Shown here one piece after another: positions 24,093-35,342 of a stretch of 44,649 bases of DNA. Position 1 is the stretch's first letter. The number at the start of each line of letters is the position of its first letter. Below the pieces are notes generated by a model. The model had not been told where the DNA came from. It searched no databases and was given only the letters and a program-made list of their open reading frames with translations. The stretch lies in NCBI GenBank assembly GCA_016184365.1, contig JACPCW010000101.1, positions 1-44,649 of the forward strand, read 5' to 3'. The DNA is from Candidatus Rokuibacteriota bacterium (GTDB lineage: Bacteria > Methylomirabilota > Methylomirabilia > Rokubacteriales > CSP1-6). A program made the position numbers and the translations under genes.

Positions 24093-25112
24093 TCAGCGGA
24101 GGCGATCGGCCAGCAGCGCCACGCTGAGCGCGTAGTGGTGCGCGCAGTTGTAGCGAAGCAGCGCATCGTAGTTGTCGTAGACGAGGAACTGCCGCGTCCC
24201 GGCCCGGACGAGCCGCGCGTGCCGCGGCGTGGACGGCAGATCGCGGCCGTCGGCGCGCTTCGGTCCGAGCCGGCGCCAGTCCGCGAGTGACCGGACGCCC
24301 GTCATGCCGCGCATCGCACGGCAGCCCGAGTCGCGGGAGCCGACGCCCTTCGCGATTCGTCGCAGCGTCGCGGGCGTCGCCCGCACCTCGCGGCCCCACT
24401 CGTCCCCGCGCCAGCCGTGGCTCTTCAGGTAGTTGGCGATCGAGGCGAACGTGTCGGCGTGCGACGTCCAGATGTCCCGCCGGCCGTCGCCGTCGAAGTC
24501 CACGGCGTACGCGAGGTAGCTGGACGGCATGAACTGCGGCTGTCCCATCGCGCCGGCCCAGGACCCGCTCATGCTCGGCGCGTCGATGTATCCGCGGTCG
24601 ACGATCGTCAGCGCGTCGTAAAGCTGGGAGCGGAAGAACGCTCCGCGCCGCGCCTCCCAGGCCAGCGTGGCGAGCGCGGCGAACACGGGAACGTCGCCGC
24701 TGCTCTGCCCGAACCGTGACTCGAGGCCCCAGATGGCGACGATGACGCTCGGCGGCACGCCGAAAGCGTCGCGGATCTCGCCGAGCACCTCGCGATGCGT
24801 GAGCAGCAGCTCCCGTCCGCGGCGCACGGCGTCGGGCGTCACGCGCCGACTGACATACTCCTCGAACGTGAGCTTCGCTTCGGGCTGGGTACGGTCGTTC
24901 TCGAGCACGTTCGGCAGCGGCTGCAGTCCGCCGAGCGTCCTGGCCAGCAGCTCATCGCCATAGCCGCGCTCGCGCGCCTCGACCAGCAGGTCGGCGAGCC
25001 ACGACTCGAATGGCCTCGCGCTCGTCGCGTCCGGTGGAAAATCGAAGCTCGCCGCGCCGACCGGAACGATCGCGCAGATGACGGCGAGCAGCAGGATCCG
25101 TGGAGCCCGCAT
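24093..25112 (-). CDS. lytic murein transglycosylase, MltB-like
   Basis: A 339-residue exported enzyme with a signal sequence (about residues 1-21). The catalytic Glu131 is in IWGLESRFG, followed by the family words AGAMGQPQFMPSSYL and VDFDGDGRRDIW. The C-terminal part ends FLVYDNYDALLRYNCAHHYA, typical of MltB/SLT-3 type enzymes. It cleaves the MurNAc-GlcNAc bond of peptidoglycan with formation of 1,6-anhydro-MurNAc. There is no lipobox Cys, so it is likely periplasmic and soluble rather than lipid-anchored. It sits 97 bp downstream of the RND permease on the same strand. Confidence 0.92.
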   Translation of the reverse strand: MRAPRILLLAVICAIVPVGAASFDFPPDATSARPFESWLADLLVEARERGYGDELLARTLGGLQPLPNVLENDRTQPEAKLTFEEYVSRRVTPDAVRRGRELLLTHREVLGEIRDAFGVPPSVIVAIWGLESRFGQSSGDVPVFAALATLAWEARRGAFFRSQLYDALTIVDRGYIDAPSMSGSWAGAMGQPQFMPSSYLAYAVDFDGDGRRDIWTSHADTFASIANYLKSHGWRGDEWGREVRATPATLRRIAKGVGSRDSGCRAMRGMTGVRSLADWRRLGPKRADGRDLPSTPRHARLVRAGTRQFLVYDNYDALLRYNCAHHYALSVALLADRLR

Positions 25113-25208
25113 GCCGCCAGTGTGCCCTATGGCCGTGACTCGACAGTCCGTGCGATCGGGCGCTACAGCGACGCCCCGTGGAAGTCCCCCGCCCGTGACG
25201 TTCGCGCG

Positions 25209-28439
<3,231 letters not shown>

Positions 28440-28449
28440 GGTGACCGGG

Positions 28450-30279
28450 CTACCGGACCTTCGGCGCCTGGGTGGTGACCGAGGCGCCGTCGTAGAGCCT
28501 GGCGAGCGACGACGTGGCGACCACCTCGTTCGGCCGGAGACCCGCCAGGATCTCGGCCATCCCGTCCTGCTTCCGGCCTGTCTTCACGTGGCGCTCGACG
28601 GCCTTGCCGTCCGTCACCACGAACGCCTTCGTGATGCCCGCGAAGTACGAGATCGCCGCCTCCGGCGCGAACGCGACGCCCGTGTCCCGCCGGGTCGCAA
28701 CCACCCCCCGGGCGAAGAGGCCCGGCCGGAGCATCGCCTCCACGTTCGGCACCTCGGCCTCGAGGAGGACGGTGCGATTGGCCACGTCGACGGCCGGGCT
28801 CACGCGCGTGACGCGGCCGGTGAAGACACGGCCGGGCACGGGATCGACCTCGAGCCGTACCGTCTGCCCGGACCGGATCTCGAGTGCCGCGTGCTCGGCG
28901 ACCACGCCGGAATACTTCAACGGGTCGCTCCGGACGATCGTGAAGATCGCGGTGTTCTCCCGCGCCGACTCCCCGGGATTCACGTGGCGACGCGCAATGG
29001 CGCCCGCGATGGGCGCGCGCAGCGTGGCATCGCCGCGCCGTTTCTGCGCCATGCCGAGCTCGGCTTCGCGCCTCGACACCTCGGCCTCGGCGACCTGCAC
29101 CGCGGAGAGCTCGCTCTGGAGCTCCGCCTCCGCCACGCGCACCCGATCGGGGTACTGACCCATCTCGACCTGCGCGGCCTCGAACTGGGCCATCGTGGAT
29201 TCGAACTGCGTCCGGGCGGAGTCCAGGTCGCGCTGCGCGACGAGCTGGCGATCGACGAGCGTCCGGTTTCGCTCGAGGTTCAGTCGCGCCTCCTCCGTGG
29301 CGACCTTCCACCGCCTCAGGTTCGCCTCCCACGTCTTGCGGCTCTCCCGGACCTGCCGGAGGCTCGCGCGGCTCGCCTCGACCTGCGCGCCGGCGCGGAC
29401 GAGCCCGTCGCGCGCCGCACGCAGCGCGGCCTCGGTTTGCTGCACCGCGAGCACGAACTCGCGCTGGTCGAGCTCGGCGACGACCTGCCCCGCGTTCACG
29501 CGGTCGCCGAGGTCGACCAGCAGCTTCGTGACCGTCCCCGGCACGGCGGTGTTCAGCGTCACCTCCTGCCAGGCCAGGAGGCTGCCCGTGGTCTCGACGA
29601 CGCGGTCGACGTCGCGCGCCTCGACGCGCGCCGTCGTGATGGTGAGGGCCTGCGGCGCGGCGGGCGCGGGCTTGGCCGCGGCGACGTCCTCCCGGCCACA
29701 GCCGGCGAGGCCGGCGAGCCCGAGCAGGATGACGGCGACGGCGAGTGTCCGGGCCGGCCGAGCGGGCGTGCGGCTCCGCCGTCCGTTGCGCGCGCCGTTG
29801 TCACCGGGGCGCGCCGCTGCCGTCAGCAGCGTGTCCAGTCCCGTGAGGACGCGGTCGCGGTCCCGCAATGACAGGCGCGCCAGCAGCGGCGTCACGCCCC
29901 GGAGCCGGCGGACGTGGAGGCCTTCGGCGAGGGTCCGGCCGGCAGGCGTCAGCGCCAGCGCATGGACACGGCGGTCGCTGGGATCGACGCCACGGCGGAC
30001 CAGCTTCTTGTCCTCGAGCCGATCTACGATCTGGGTGACCGCCGACAGCGTGACCCCGAAGACCTTGGCGACATCGCCCATGTGACAGCCGGGATGGTCG
30101 GCGAGATGGTGCAGCAGCTGCGACTGCGCGTGCGTGAGGTCGGGCTCCGCCGCCTTCCGCCACAGCACCTGGCGGACGGTCATGTTCCCGAGCGCCTCGA
30201 GCAGGTCGACGAGCCGCTGCGCGTCGGCGCGAAGGCCGGGGCGTCGGGAGCGCGTGGGAGGCATCGGTGAATAGTCCAT
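28450..30279 (-). CDS. MarR regulator fused in frame to RND membrane-fusion (adaptor) protein
   Basis: One 609-residue frame. Residues about 20-160 are a MarR winged helix: LTHAQSQLLHHLADHPG, GDVAKVFGVTLSAVTQIVDR and the wing SDRRVHALALTPAGR. Residues 161-177 are a basic linker (GARNGRRSRTPARPAR), then a hydrophobic stretch with lipobox LAGC (Cys194). From about 210 the sequence is an AcrA/MexA-type adaptor: TGSLLAWQEVTLNTAVPGTV, a long hairpin coiled coil (about 260-410), the second lipoyl half TLRAPIAGAIARR and the barrel VVAEHAALEIRSGQTVRLEV. No ATG or GTG, and only one unlikely TTG inside the MarR helix, could start the adaptor separately. The layout predicts MarR inside, adaptor outside. 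ATG at 30264 (Met6) is an alternative start. Confidence 0.85.
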   Translation of the reverse strand: MDYSPMPPTRSRRPGLRADAQRLVDLLEALGNMTVRQVLWRKAAEPDLTHAQSQLLHHLADHPGCHMGDVAKVFGVTLSAVTQIVDRLEDKKLVRRGVDPSDRRVHALALTPAGRTLAEGLHVRRLRGVTPLLARLSLRDRDRVLTGLDTLLTAAARPGDNGARNGRRSRTPARPARTLAVAVILLGLAGLAGCGREDVAAAKPAPAAPQALTITTARVEARDVDRVVETTGSLLAWQEVTLNTAVPGTVTKLLVDLGDRVNAGQVVAELDQREFVLAVQQTEAALRAARDGLVRAGAQVEASRASLRQVRESRKTWEANLRRWKVATEEARLNLERNRTLVDRQLVAQRDLDSARTQFESTMAQFEAAQVEMGQYPDRVRVAEAELQSELSAVQVAEAEVSRREAELGMAQKRRGDATLRAPIAGAIARRHVNPGESARENTAIFTIVRSDPLKYSGVVAEHAALEIRSGQTVRLEVDPVPGRVFTGRVTRVSPAVDVANRTVLLEAEVPNVEAMLRPGLFARGVVATRRDTGVAFAPEAAISYFAGITKAFVVTDGKAVERHVKTGRKQDGMAEILAGLRPNEVVATSSLARLYDGASVTTQAPKVR

Positions 30280-30299
30280 CGCCTACACAGTTCAGTCAA
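30271..30299 (-). promoter_or_regulatory. candidate promoter of the MarR-adaptor/RND operon
   Basis: TTGACT at 30299-30294 matches the -35 consensus at five of six positions, and GACTAT at 30276-30271 stands 17 bp away as a weaker -10. A start site would then fall near 30264, which is the second in-frame ATG of the regulator, so the message would be nearly leaderless and the protein would start at Met6. The local A/T-rich AATTGACTGAACT is unusual in this GC-rich region. Confidence 0.3.
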
Positions 30300-30346
30300 T
30301 TAAGCGTTTGGGTGCTGGTACCGTGATCCACACGGTGGGACATCCG

Positions 30347-32134
30347 ATGGACGAGCACGCGTTGCGTGAAGCGGTCGCCGACGTCAAGGCCGGGCGCCTC
30401 GGCCGCCGCGCGTTCGTGCGCGCACTGGCCGCGCTCGGAGTCACCGCGCCGCTCGCGCTGGAGATGCTGAGCGCCGCCGGCGTCGCCGCGCAGCCCAAGG
30501 CACCCGCGCCGGCGCCCGCACGGCGTGGCGGCGGCGGCGCGCTGCGTCTGCTCTGGTGGCAGGCGCCGACGCTGCTCAACCCGCACTTCGCCCCCGGCAC
30601 GAAGGACAGCGACGCGTCGCGCGTCGTGCACGAGCCGCTCGTCTCCATCGATCCGGACGGCAACCTCCTGCCCGTGCTCGCCGCCGGGATCCCGAGCGTC
30701 GAGGCCGGGACGCTCGACCGCGGCGGGCGCTGGGTGCTGTGGCGTCTCGAGAAAAACGTCGCGTGGCACGACGGCACACCGTTCACCGCGGCCGACGTCG
30801 TCTTCAACTGGGAGTACGCCGCGGATCCCGCGACCGCCGCGGTCACGCACGGCAACTACCGTGACGTCGCGCGCATGGAGCGCATCGACGATCACGCCGT
30901 CAAGGTCGTCTTCAAGGATCCGTCGCCGTTCTGGTACCGCACGGCCCTCGATCAGCAGATCCCCGCGCACCTGCACCGCCGATGGAAGGGCCAGCGCGCC
31001 CGCGAGGCGCCGGAAAATCTGAAGCCCGTCGGCACGGGGCCGTATCGCCTGGTCGAGTTCCGTCCCGGCGATACCGCGCGGTACGACATCAATGCGAAGT
31101 ATCACGTCGCGAATCGCCCGTTCTTCGATCACGTCGACCTCAAGGGCGGAGGCGACGCGGTGTCGGCCGCGCGCGCGGTGGTGCAGACGGGCGAGTTCGA
31201 CTTCGCGTGGAACATCCAGGTCGAGGACGACATGCTGCGGCGCCTCGAGCGCGGCGGGAAAGGCCGCATCGATTTCGTGCCGAGCGGCTCGGTCGAGTTC
31301 ATCCAGCTCAATCAGACGGACCCGCTGCGCGAGGTCGACGGCGAGCGGTCGAGCGTGAAGGCGCCGCATCCGATCCTGACCGACGCGAACGTGGCGGCGG
31401 CGCTGCGCCTGCTCGTCGACCGCCAGGCCGTGCACGAGCAGATCTACGGCCGGCAGGGTACTCCGACCGGGAACATGATCAACATGCCGGCGCGGTACCG
31501 ATCGCCGAACACCCGCTGGGAGTTCAGCGTGGAGCGTGCGGGCCAGCTGCTCGACGAGGCGGGCTGGACGCGCGGCAAGGACGGCATCCGGGCGAAGGGC
31601 GGCCGGCGCCTCCGGCTCGTCTACCAGACGTCGACGAACGCGCCGCGACAGAAGACCCAGGCGATCGTGAAGCAGGCGGCCACGCGCGCAGGGATCGAGC
31701 TCGAGCTCCGGGCCATCACGCCGTCGGTGTTCTTCTCGTCGGACCCGGGCAACCAGGACACGATCGGCCGCTTCACCGCCGACCTCCAGATGTTCACGCA
31801 GCAGATGGGCGCGCCCGATCCCCAGGGGTTCATGGAGCAGTTCTGCTCGTGGGAAGTGCCGTCGAAGGCGAACCACTGGTCACGCAACAACCACACGCGG
31901 TGGCGCAGCGCGGAGTTCGACGCGCTGTGGAATGCCGCGGAGCGCGAGATGGATCCCGTCGTGCGCGCGCGTCACTTCATCAAGATGAACGACCTCGTGG
32001 TGCAGCAGGTCGTCGTGATCCCGATCATCTGGCGCAACCTCGTGCAGGCGGTCGGCGCGCGGCTGCGGAACGTCGAGATCTCGGGCTGGGACTCGAATCT
32101 CTCGCGGGTCGCGTACTGGTCGCGGGAGCGGTGA
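30347..32134 (+). CDS. Tat-exported ABC substrate-binding protein, family 5
   Basis: A 595-residue binding protein. The leader has a twin-arginine motif (GRRAFVRALAALGV) and a hydrophobic core ending near AAGVAAQ. Family-5 landmarks include NVAWHDGTPFTAADVVFNWEY, KPVGTGPYRLVEFRPGD and ILTDANVAAALRLLVDRQAV. The ATG at 30347 is chosen over an upstream TTG at 30308. The family serves peptide-, opine- or sugar-type ABC importers, but no permease genes follow; instead there is a broken piece of a similar protein at 32185. It is divergent from the MarR-adaptor gene, 67 bp apart. Confidence 0.9.
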   Translation: MDEHALREAVADVKAGRLGRRAFVRALAALGVTAPLALEMLSAAGVAAQPKAPAPAPARRGGGGALRLLWWQAPTLLNPHFAPGTKDSDASRVVHEPLVSIDPDGNLLPVLAAGIPSVEAGTLDRGGRWVLWRLEKNVAWHDGTPFTAADVVFNWEYAADPATAAVTHGNYRDVARMERIDDHAVKVVFKDPSPFWYRTALDQQIPAHLHRRWKGQRAREAPENLKPVGTGPYRLVEFRPGDTARYDINAKYHVANRPFFDHVDLKGGGDAVSAARAVVQTGEFDFAWNIQVEDDMLRRLERGGKGRIDFVPSGSVEFIQLNQTDPLREVDGERSSVKAPHPILTDANVAAALRLLVDRQAVHEQIYGRQGTPTGNMINMPARYRSPNTRWEFSVERAGQLLDEAGWTRGKDGIRAKGGRRLRLVYQTSTNAPRQKTQAIVKQAATRAGIELELRAITPSVFFSSDPGNQDTIGRFTADLQMFTQQMGAPDPQGFMEQFCSWEVPSKANHWSRNNHTRWRSAEFDALWNAAEREMDPVVRARHFIKMNDLVVQQVVVIPIIWRNLVQAVGARLRNVEISGWDSNLSRVAYWSRER

Positions 32135-32184
32135 CGACGACGGCGACCTCGTGACGACCACCACATCACCCACTACGTGCAGCG

Positions 32185-32364
32185 AACCGGCCGAGCAACG
32201 GGTACTCGAGCGTGCTGGTGGCGAATTATGACCGCTCGGTCGTGGTGAACCCGACGACGCTCCGGGTCTTCCTCAAGCGGCCCCAGGCCAACTTCATGCC
32301 CTCGGTCCTCGGCCGCACCTACCTCGGGATCGTCTCGAAGGCGTGGGCCGAGAAGACTCGACGC
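32185..32364 (+). pseudogene. fragment of a family-5 substrate-binding protein
   Basis: About 57 codons translate to binding-protein text: GYSSVLVANYDRS, VVVNPTTLRVFLKRPQANF and SVLGRTYLGIVSKAWAEK. This matches the part of family-5 proteins just after the ADVxF region. Neither end of the gene is present. It is only 50 bp after the intact paralogue and may be what remains of a neighbouring binding-protein gene deleted together with its permeases. Confidence 0.6.
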
Positions 32365-32444
32365 CACGCTGAAGTCGCGGAGCGCGGCGGTCTGACGTCG
32401 TGCCCCCTCGACCGTCCTGGCCTCGTCGCCATGGTGATTCTCCG

Positions 32445-33335
32445 TCAGGGCTTCGCCGAGGGGCCGGGAGCGCCCCCGCCCGATTTCGGGCCGAACGGCT
32501 CCGGGCGGAACTCGCCGTCGCGCTTGTCGAGAAACGCCTTCAGCCCGCCGGTCTGCATGAGATCGAGGAGCTCGCCGCGCTGGGCGTTGTACGACGCGTG
32601 CGCCAGGTTCGAGAGCGGGATGTTCATGAGCATGCCCGCGCCGATGCCCATCGCCATCAGGCCGTAGCACGTGACCGCCTTGTTGAGCCGCACGGACGGC
32701 TCGGGCACGCGCGCGATCCGCTCGGCGAGCGCGCGCGCCTTCGGCAAGAGCTCGGCCTCGGGCACGACCTCGTTCACGATGCCGAGGCGGAGCGCCTCGG
32801 CGGCATCGAAGTGATCGCCCGTGAGCCCGTACCGGTGCGCGGCCTTCCAGCCCGCGAGCGCGGCGAAGAGGAACGTCGTGTTCGAGATGTGACGGACCTC
32901 GGGCTGCGCGAACACGGCCGTGTCCGCGGCGATCGTCATGTCGCACGCGAGCGAGTACCAGAACCCGCCGCCCATCACCCAGCCGTGCACGGCCGCGATG
33001 ACGGGCTTCGAGAGCTGCCAGATGTGCATGAGCCGGCGCGTGGAGTCACCGTCGGTCGTCCACCAGCGCTTGAGGAAGTCGGCCACCTCGACGCCGCTCG
33101 GGTCGAGCGACGACCTGCCGTCGGGGCGGCGCGCGATGTCGTAGCCCGCGGAGAAGCCGCGCCCGGCGCCGGTCAGGATGATCGCGCGGATCGCCGCGTC
33201 CGCCTCGGCCTCGTCGAGCGCCCGGTGCAGCTCCTGCGTCATCTGCGGATTGATCGCGTTGAGGGTCTGCGGCCGGTTGAGCGTGATCGTCGCCACCGGG
33301 CCCGCCTTCTCGAACAGGATCATCTCGTACGCCAT
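32445..33335 (-). CDS. crotonase-fold enoyl-CoA hydratase/isomerase family protein
   Basis: A 296-residue crotonase with the CoA/oxyanion words LTGAGRGFSAGYDIARR and HGWVMGGGFWYSLACD. The position of the first catalytic Glu (Glu144 in rat hydratase) is Trp126, while the second Glu (Glu146 in FAQPEVRHIS) is kept. Loss of the first Glu argues against simple hydratase chemistry; isomerase, decarboxylase or hydrolase members of the fold are alternatives. It is the last gene of a probable operon with the tct genes, 13 bp after tctA, which suggests its substrate is a CoA ester of the acid that the transporter brings in. Confidence 0.85.
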   Translation of the reverse strand: MAYEMILFEKAGPVATITLNRPQTLNAINPQMTQELHRALDEAEADAAIRAIILTGAGRGFSAGYDIARRPDGRSSLDPSGVEVADFLKRWWTTDGDSTRRLMHIWQLSKPVIAAVHGWVMGGGFWYSLACDMTIAADTAVFAQPEVRHISNTTFLFAALAGWKAAHRYGLTGDHFDAAEALRLGIVNEVVPEAELLPKARALAERIARVPEPSVRLNKAVTCYGLMAMGIGAGMLMNIPLSNLAHASYNAQRGELLDLMQTGGLKAFLDKRDGEFRPEPFGPKSGGGAPGPSAKP

Positions 33336-33348
33336 GGTCTCCGTCTCC

Positions 33349-34860
33349 TCAGGGATTGGCCGGCCGCGCCGTGACGGGGCGCCGGCGGATGAGTCGCCAG
33401 ATCGTCGGACCCACGAGGATCACGACGAGCATCGCGAGCAGCGTGCCGCTGATCGGCCGCAGGAAGAACACCGAGACGTCGCCGCGGCTCATGTAGAGGG
33501 TCTGGTGGAACGTCTTCTCGAGCATCGTGCCGAGCACGAGCCCGAGCACCATCGGCGAGAGGTCGAAGTCCAGCTTCTTGCCGACGTAGCCGACCACGCC
33601 CATGACGATCAGCACGAGCAGGTCGAGCATGCTGTTGTTGATGCTGTACGCGCCGACCAGCGTGAAGAGCAGGATCAGCGCGACGAGCACGGGCTGCGGG
33701 ATGCGCAGCACGCTGACCCAGATGCCGACGAGCGGGAAGTTCAGGATCAAGAGCGCGACGTTGCCGACGTACATCGACGCGACGACGCCCCAGAAGACAT
33801 CCGGGCGCTGCTGCATCAGGAGCGGGCCGGGCTGGACGCCCTGGAGCACGAGCGCCGCGAGGAGCAGCGCCGTGATCGGCGAGAACGGGATGCCGAGCGC
33901 GAGCAGCGGCACCATCGCGGCGCTCGACGCGGCGTTGTTCGCCGATTCGGGTCCGGCCACCCCCTCGACCGCGCCGTGGCCGAACTCCTCGGGCCGCTTC
34001 GTGATGCGGCGCTCGAGGCCGTACGACGCGAACGTGGAGAGCACGCCGCCGGGCCCGGGCAGGAGACCGATCAGGAATCCGACGCCGGTGCCGCGAAGGA
34101 CGGCCGGGAACGCCTGCCGCCACTCGGCGCGCGAGGGAAACAGCTCGCGGAAGCGCACCCTCGTCACGTGCGGCAGCCCGCCGGCGCGCTCGGCCACCGC
34201 GAGCACCTCGCCCACGCCGAAGAGCCCCATCACGACCGGGACGAGGTCGATGCCCTGCGAGAGCTCGACGACGTCGAACGTGTAGCGCGTGGTCCCCGAC
34301 GTGATGTCCATGCCGACCGTCGCCAGCGCCAGACCGATGCTCAGCGAGAGCAGGCTCTTCCAGAACGAGCCACCCGACAGCCGGGACAGCGCGAAGAGGC
34401 CGAGCAGCGCGAGCGCGAAGTACTCGGGCGAGCTGAAGCGCAGCGCGAACGCCGCGAGCGTGGGCGCGAAGAGCATGAGCCCGACGATCCCGAGCGTGCC
34501 GGCGACGAACGACCCGACCGCGGCGATGGCGAGCGCGGCGCCCGCGCGGCCCTTGCGCGCCATCTGGTACCCGTCGATCGCCGTGACCACCGACGCCGCC
34601 TCGCCGGGCACGTTCACGAGGATCGACGTCGTCGAGCCGCCGTAGAGGCTGCCGTAGTAGATGCCGGCCAGCATGATCAGCGAGGTCACGGGGTCGAGCG
34701 CGAGCGTCGCCGTGAGCAAGAGCGCCATCGCACCGAGCGGGCCGATGCCGGGCAGCACGCCGACGAACGTGCCGATGGTGGCGCCGACCAGCGCGGCGAG
34801 CAGGTTGCCCGGCGTCAGCGCAACCGAGAAGCCGAGGGTGAGACCTTCGAGCGCGCCGAT
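33349..34860 (-). CDS. tctA: TctA-type tricarboxylate transporter large membrane subunit
   Basis: A roughly 503-residue membrane protein with about 11-12 hydrophobic helices. Family text includes GVLPGIGPLGAMALLL, IYYGSLYGGSTTSILVNVPGE, GLLPGPGGVLSTFASYG and ESANNAASSAAMVPLLALGIP. The first ordinary start in frame is a GTG at 34758, which would remove the first helix. The natural N-terminus (GALEGLTLGFSVALTP) begins with an ATC codon at 34860-34858, 8 nt after AGGAGG, so a non-standard start or a sequencing change from ATG must be assumed. TctA with TctB forms the channel that takes up citrate-like or other carboxylates delivered by TctC. Confidence 0.9.
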   Translation of the reverse strand: MGALEGLTLGFSVALTPGNLLAALVGATIGTFVGVLPGIGPLGAMALLLTATLALDPVTSLIMLAGIYYGSLYGGSTTSILVNVPGEAASVVTAIDGYQMARKGRAGAALAIAAVGSFVAGTLGIVGLMLFAPTLAAFALRFSSPEYFALALLGLFALSRLSGGSFWKSLLSLSIGLALATVGMDITSGTTRYTFDVVELSQGIDLVPVVMGLFGVGEVLAVAERAGGLPHVTRVRFRELFPSRAEWRQAFPAVLRGTGVGFLIGLLPGPGGVLSTFASYGLERRITKRPEEFGHGAVEGVAGPESANNAASSAAMVPLLALGIPFSPITALLLAALVLQGVQPGPLLMQQRPDVFWGVVASMYVGNVALLILNFPLVGIWVSVLRIPQPVLVALILLFTLVGAYSINNSMLDLLVLIVMGVVGYVGKKLDFDLSPMVLGLVLGTMLEKTFHQTLYMSRGDVSVFFLRPISGTLLAMLVVILVGPTIWRLIRRRPVTARPANP

Positions 34861-34872
34861 GACGCGCGCCTC

Positions 34873-35325
34873 CTACCGCGACCAGAAGCCCGCGGGGAGC
34901 GGGACGCCGAGGACGACCGTGAACACGTAGTGCGAGATCCCGCCGACCGCGAGCGCGATGACGATCTTCACCGGCCAGCGCCGCATGCCCATCGCGTGCA
35001 GCACCGCGAGCGTCAGGAGCGTGCCGGCCACCGGGTGGCCGAGGTACCGGAGCAACAGCACGTACGCGAGGCTCGGCAGCAGGATGGCCATGAGGCGCCA
35101 TCGCGCGCGGCCGACGGGCCAGTCGATGTGCCCGCCGGTCGGGCGAAGCGTGGCCTCCAGCGCGATGCCGACGGATCCGAGGATCAGGAGACAGCCGACC
35201 AGCACGGGGTAGAGGCCGGGCCCGGGCTGCGCGATCGTGCCCCACGAGTAGCGGCGCGCCTCGACGAGGTAGAGCGCGGCGAGCACGACGCCGAGCGCCC
35301 CCGTCACGACGAGCGCCCGTTTCAC
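34873..35325 (-). CDS. tctB: TctB-type tricarboxylate transporter small membrane subunit
   Basis: A 150-residue protein with four predicted helices, starting at a GTG (35325; VKRALVVTGALGVVLAALYL) and containing TIAQPGPGLYPVLVGCLLIL, the family hallmark. The stop lies 12 bp before the ATC start of tctA. Upstream frame extension to 35907 is only a shadow of tctC. It pairs with TctA in the membrane. Confidence 0.88.
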   Translation of the reverse strand: MKRALVVTGALGVVLAALYLVEARRYSWGTIAQPGPGLYPVLVGCLLILGSVGIALEATLRPTGGHIDWPVGRARWRLMAILLPSLAYVLLLRYLGHPVAGTLLTLAVLHAMGMRRWPVKIVIALAVGGISHYVFTVVLGVPLPAGFWSR

Positions 35326-35342
35326 GGGCGGACGATCCGCGC

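Noticed and set aside
29865..29867. TTG inside the MarR C-terminal helix as a separate start for the efflux adaptor
   Set aside because: It would place over 50 residues before the lipobox, has no visible ribosome-binding site and lies within conserved MarR sequence; the fusion reading is simpler.
33349..34758. GTG at 34758 as the tctA start
   Set aside because: It would remove the first membrane helix and the conserved N-terminal segment, which is encoded in frame right after an AGGAGG at the tctB/tctA border.
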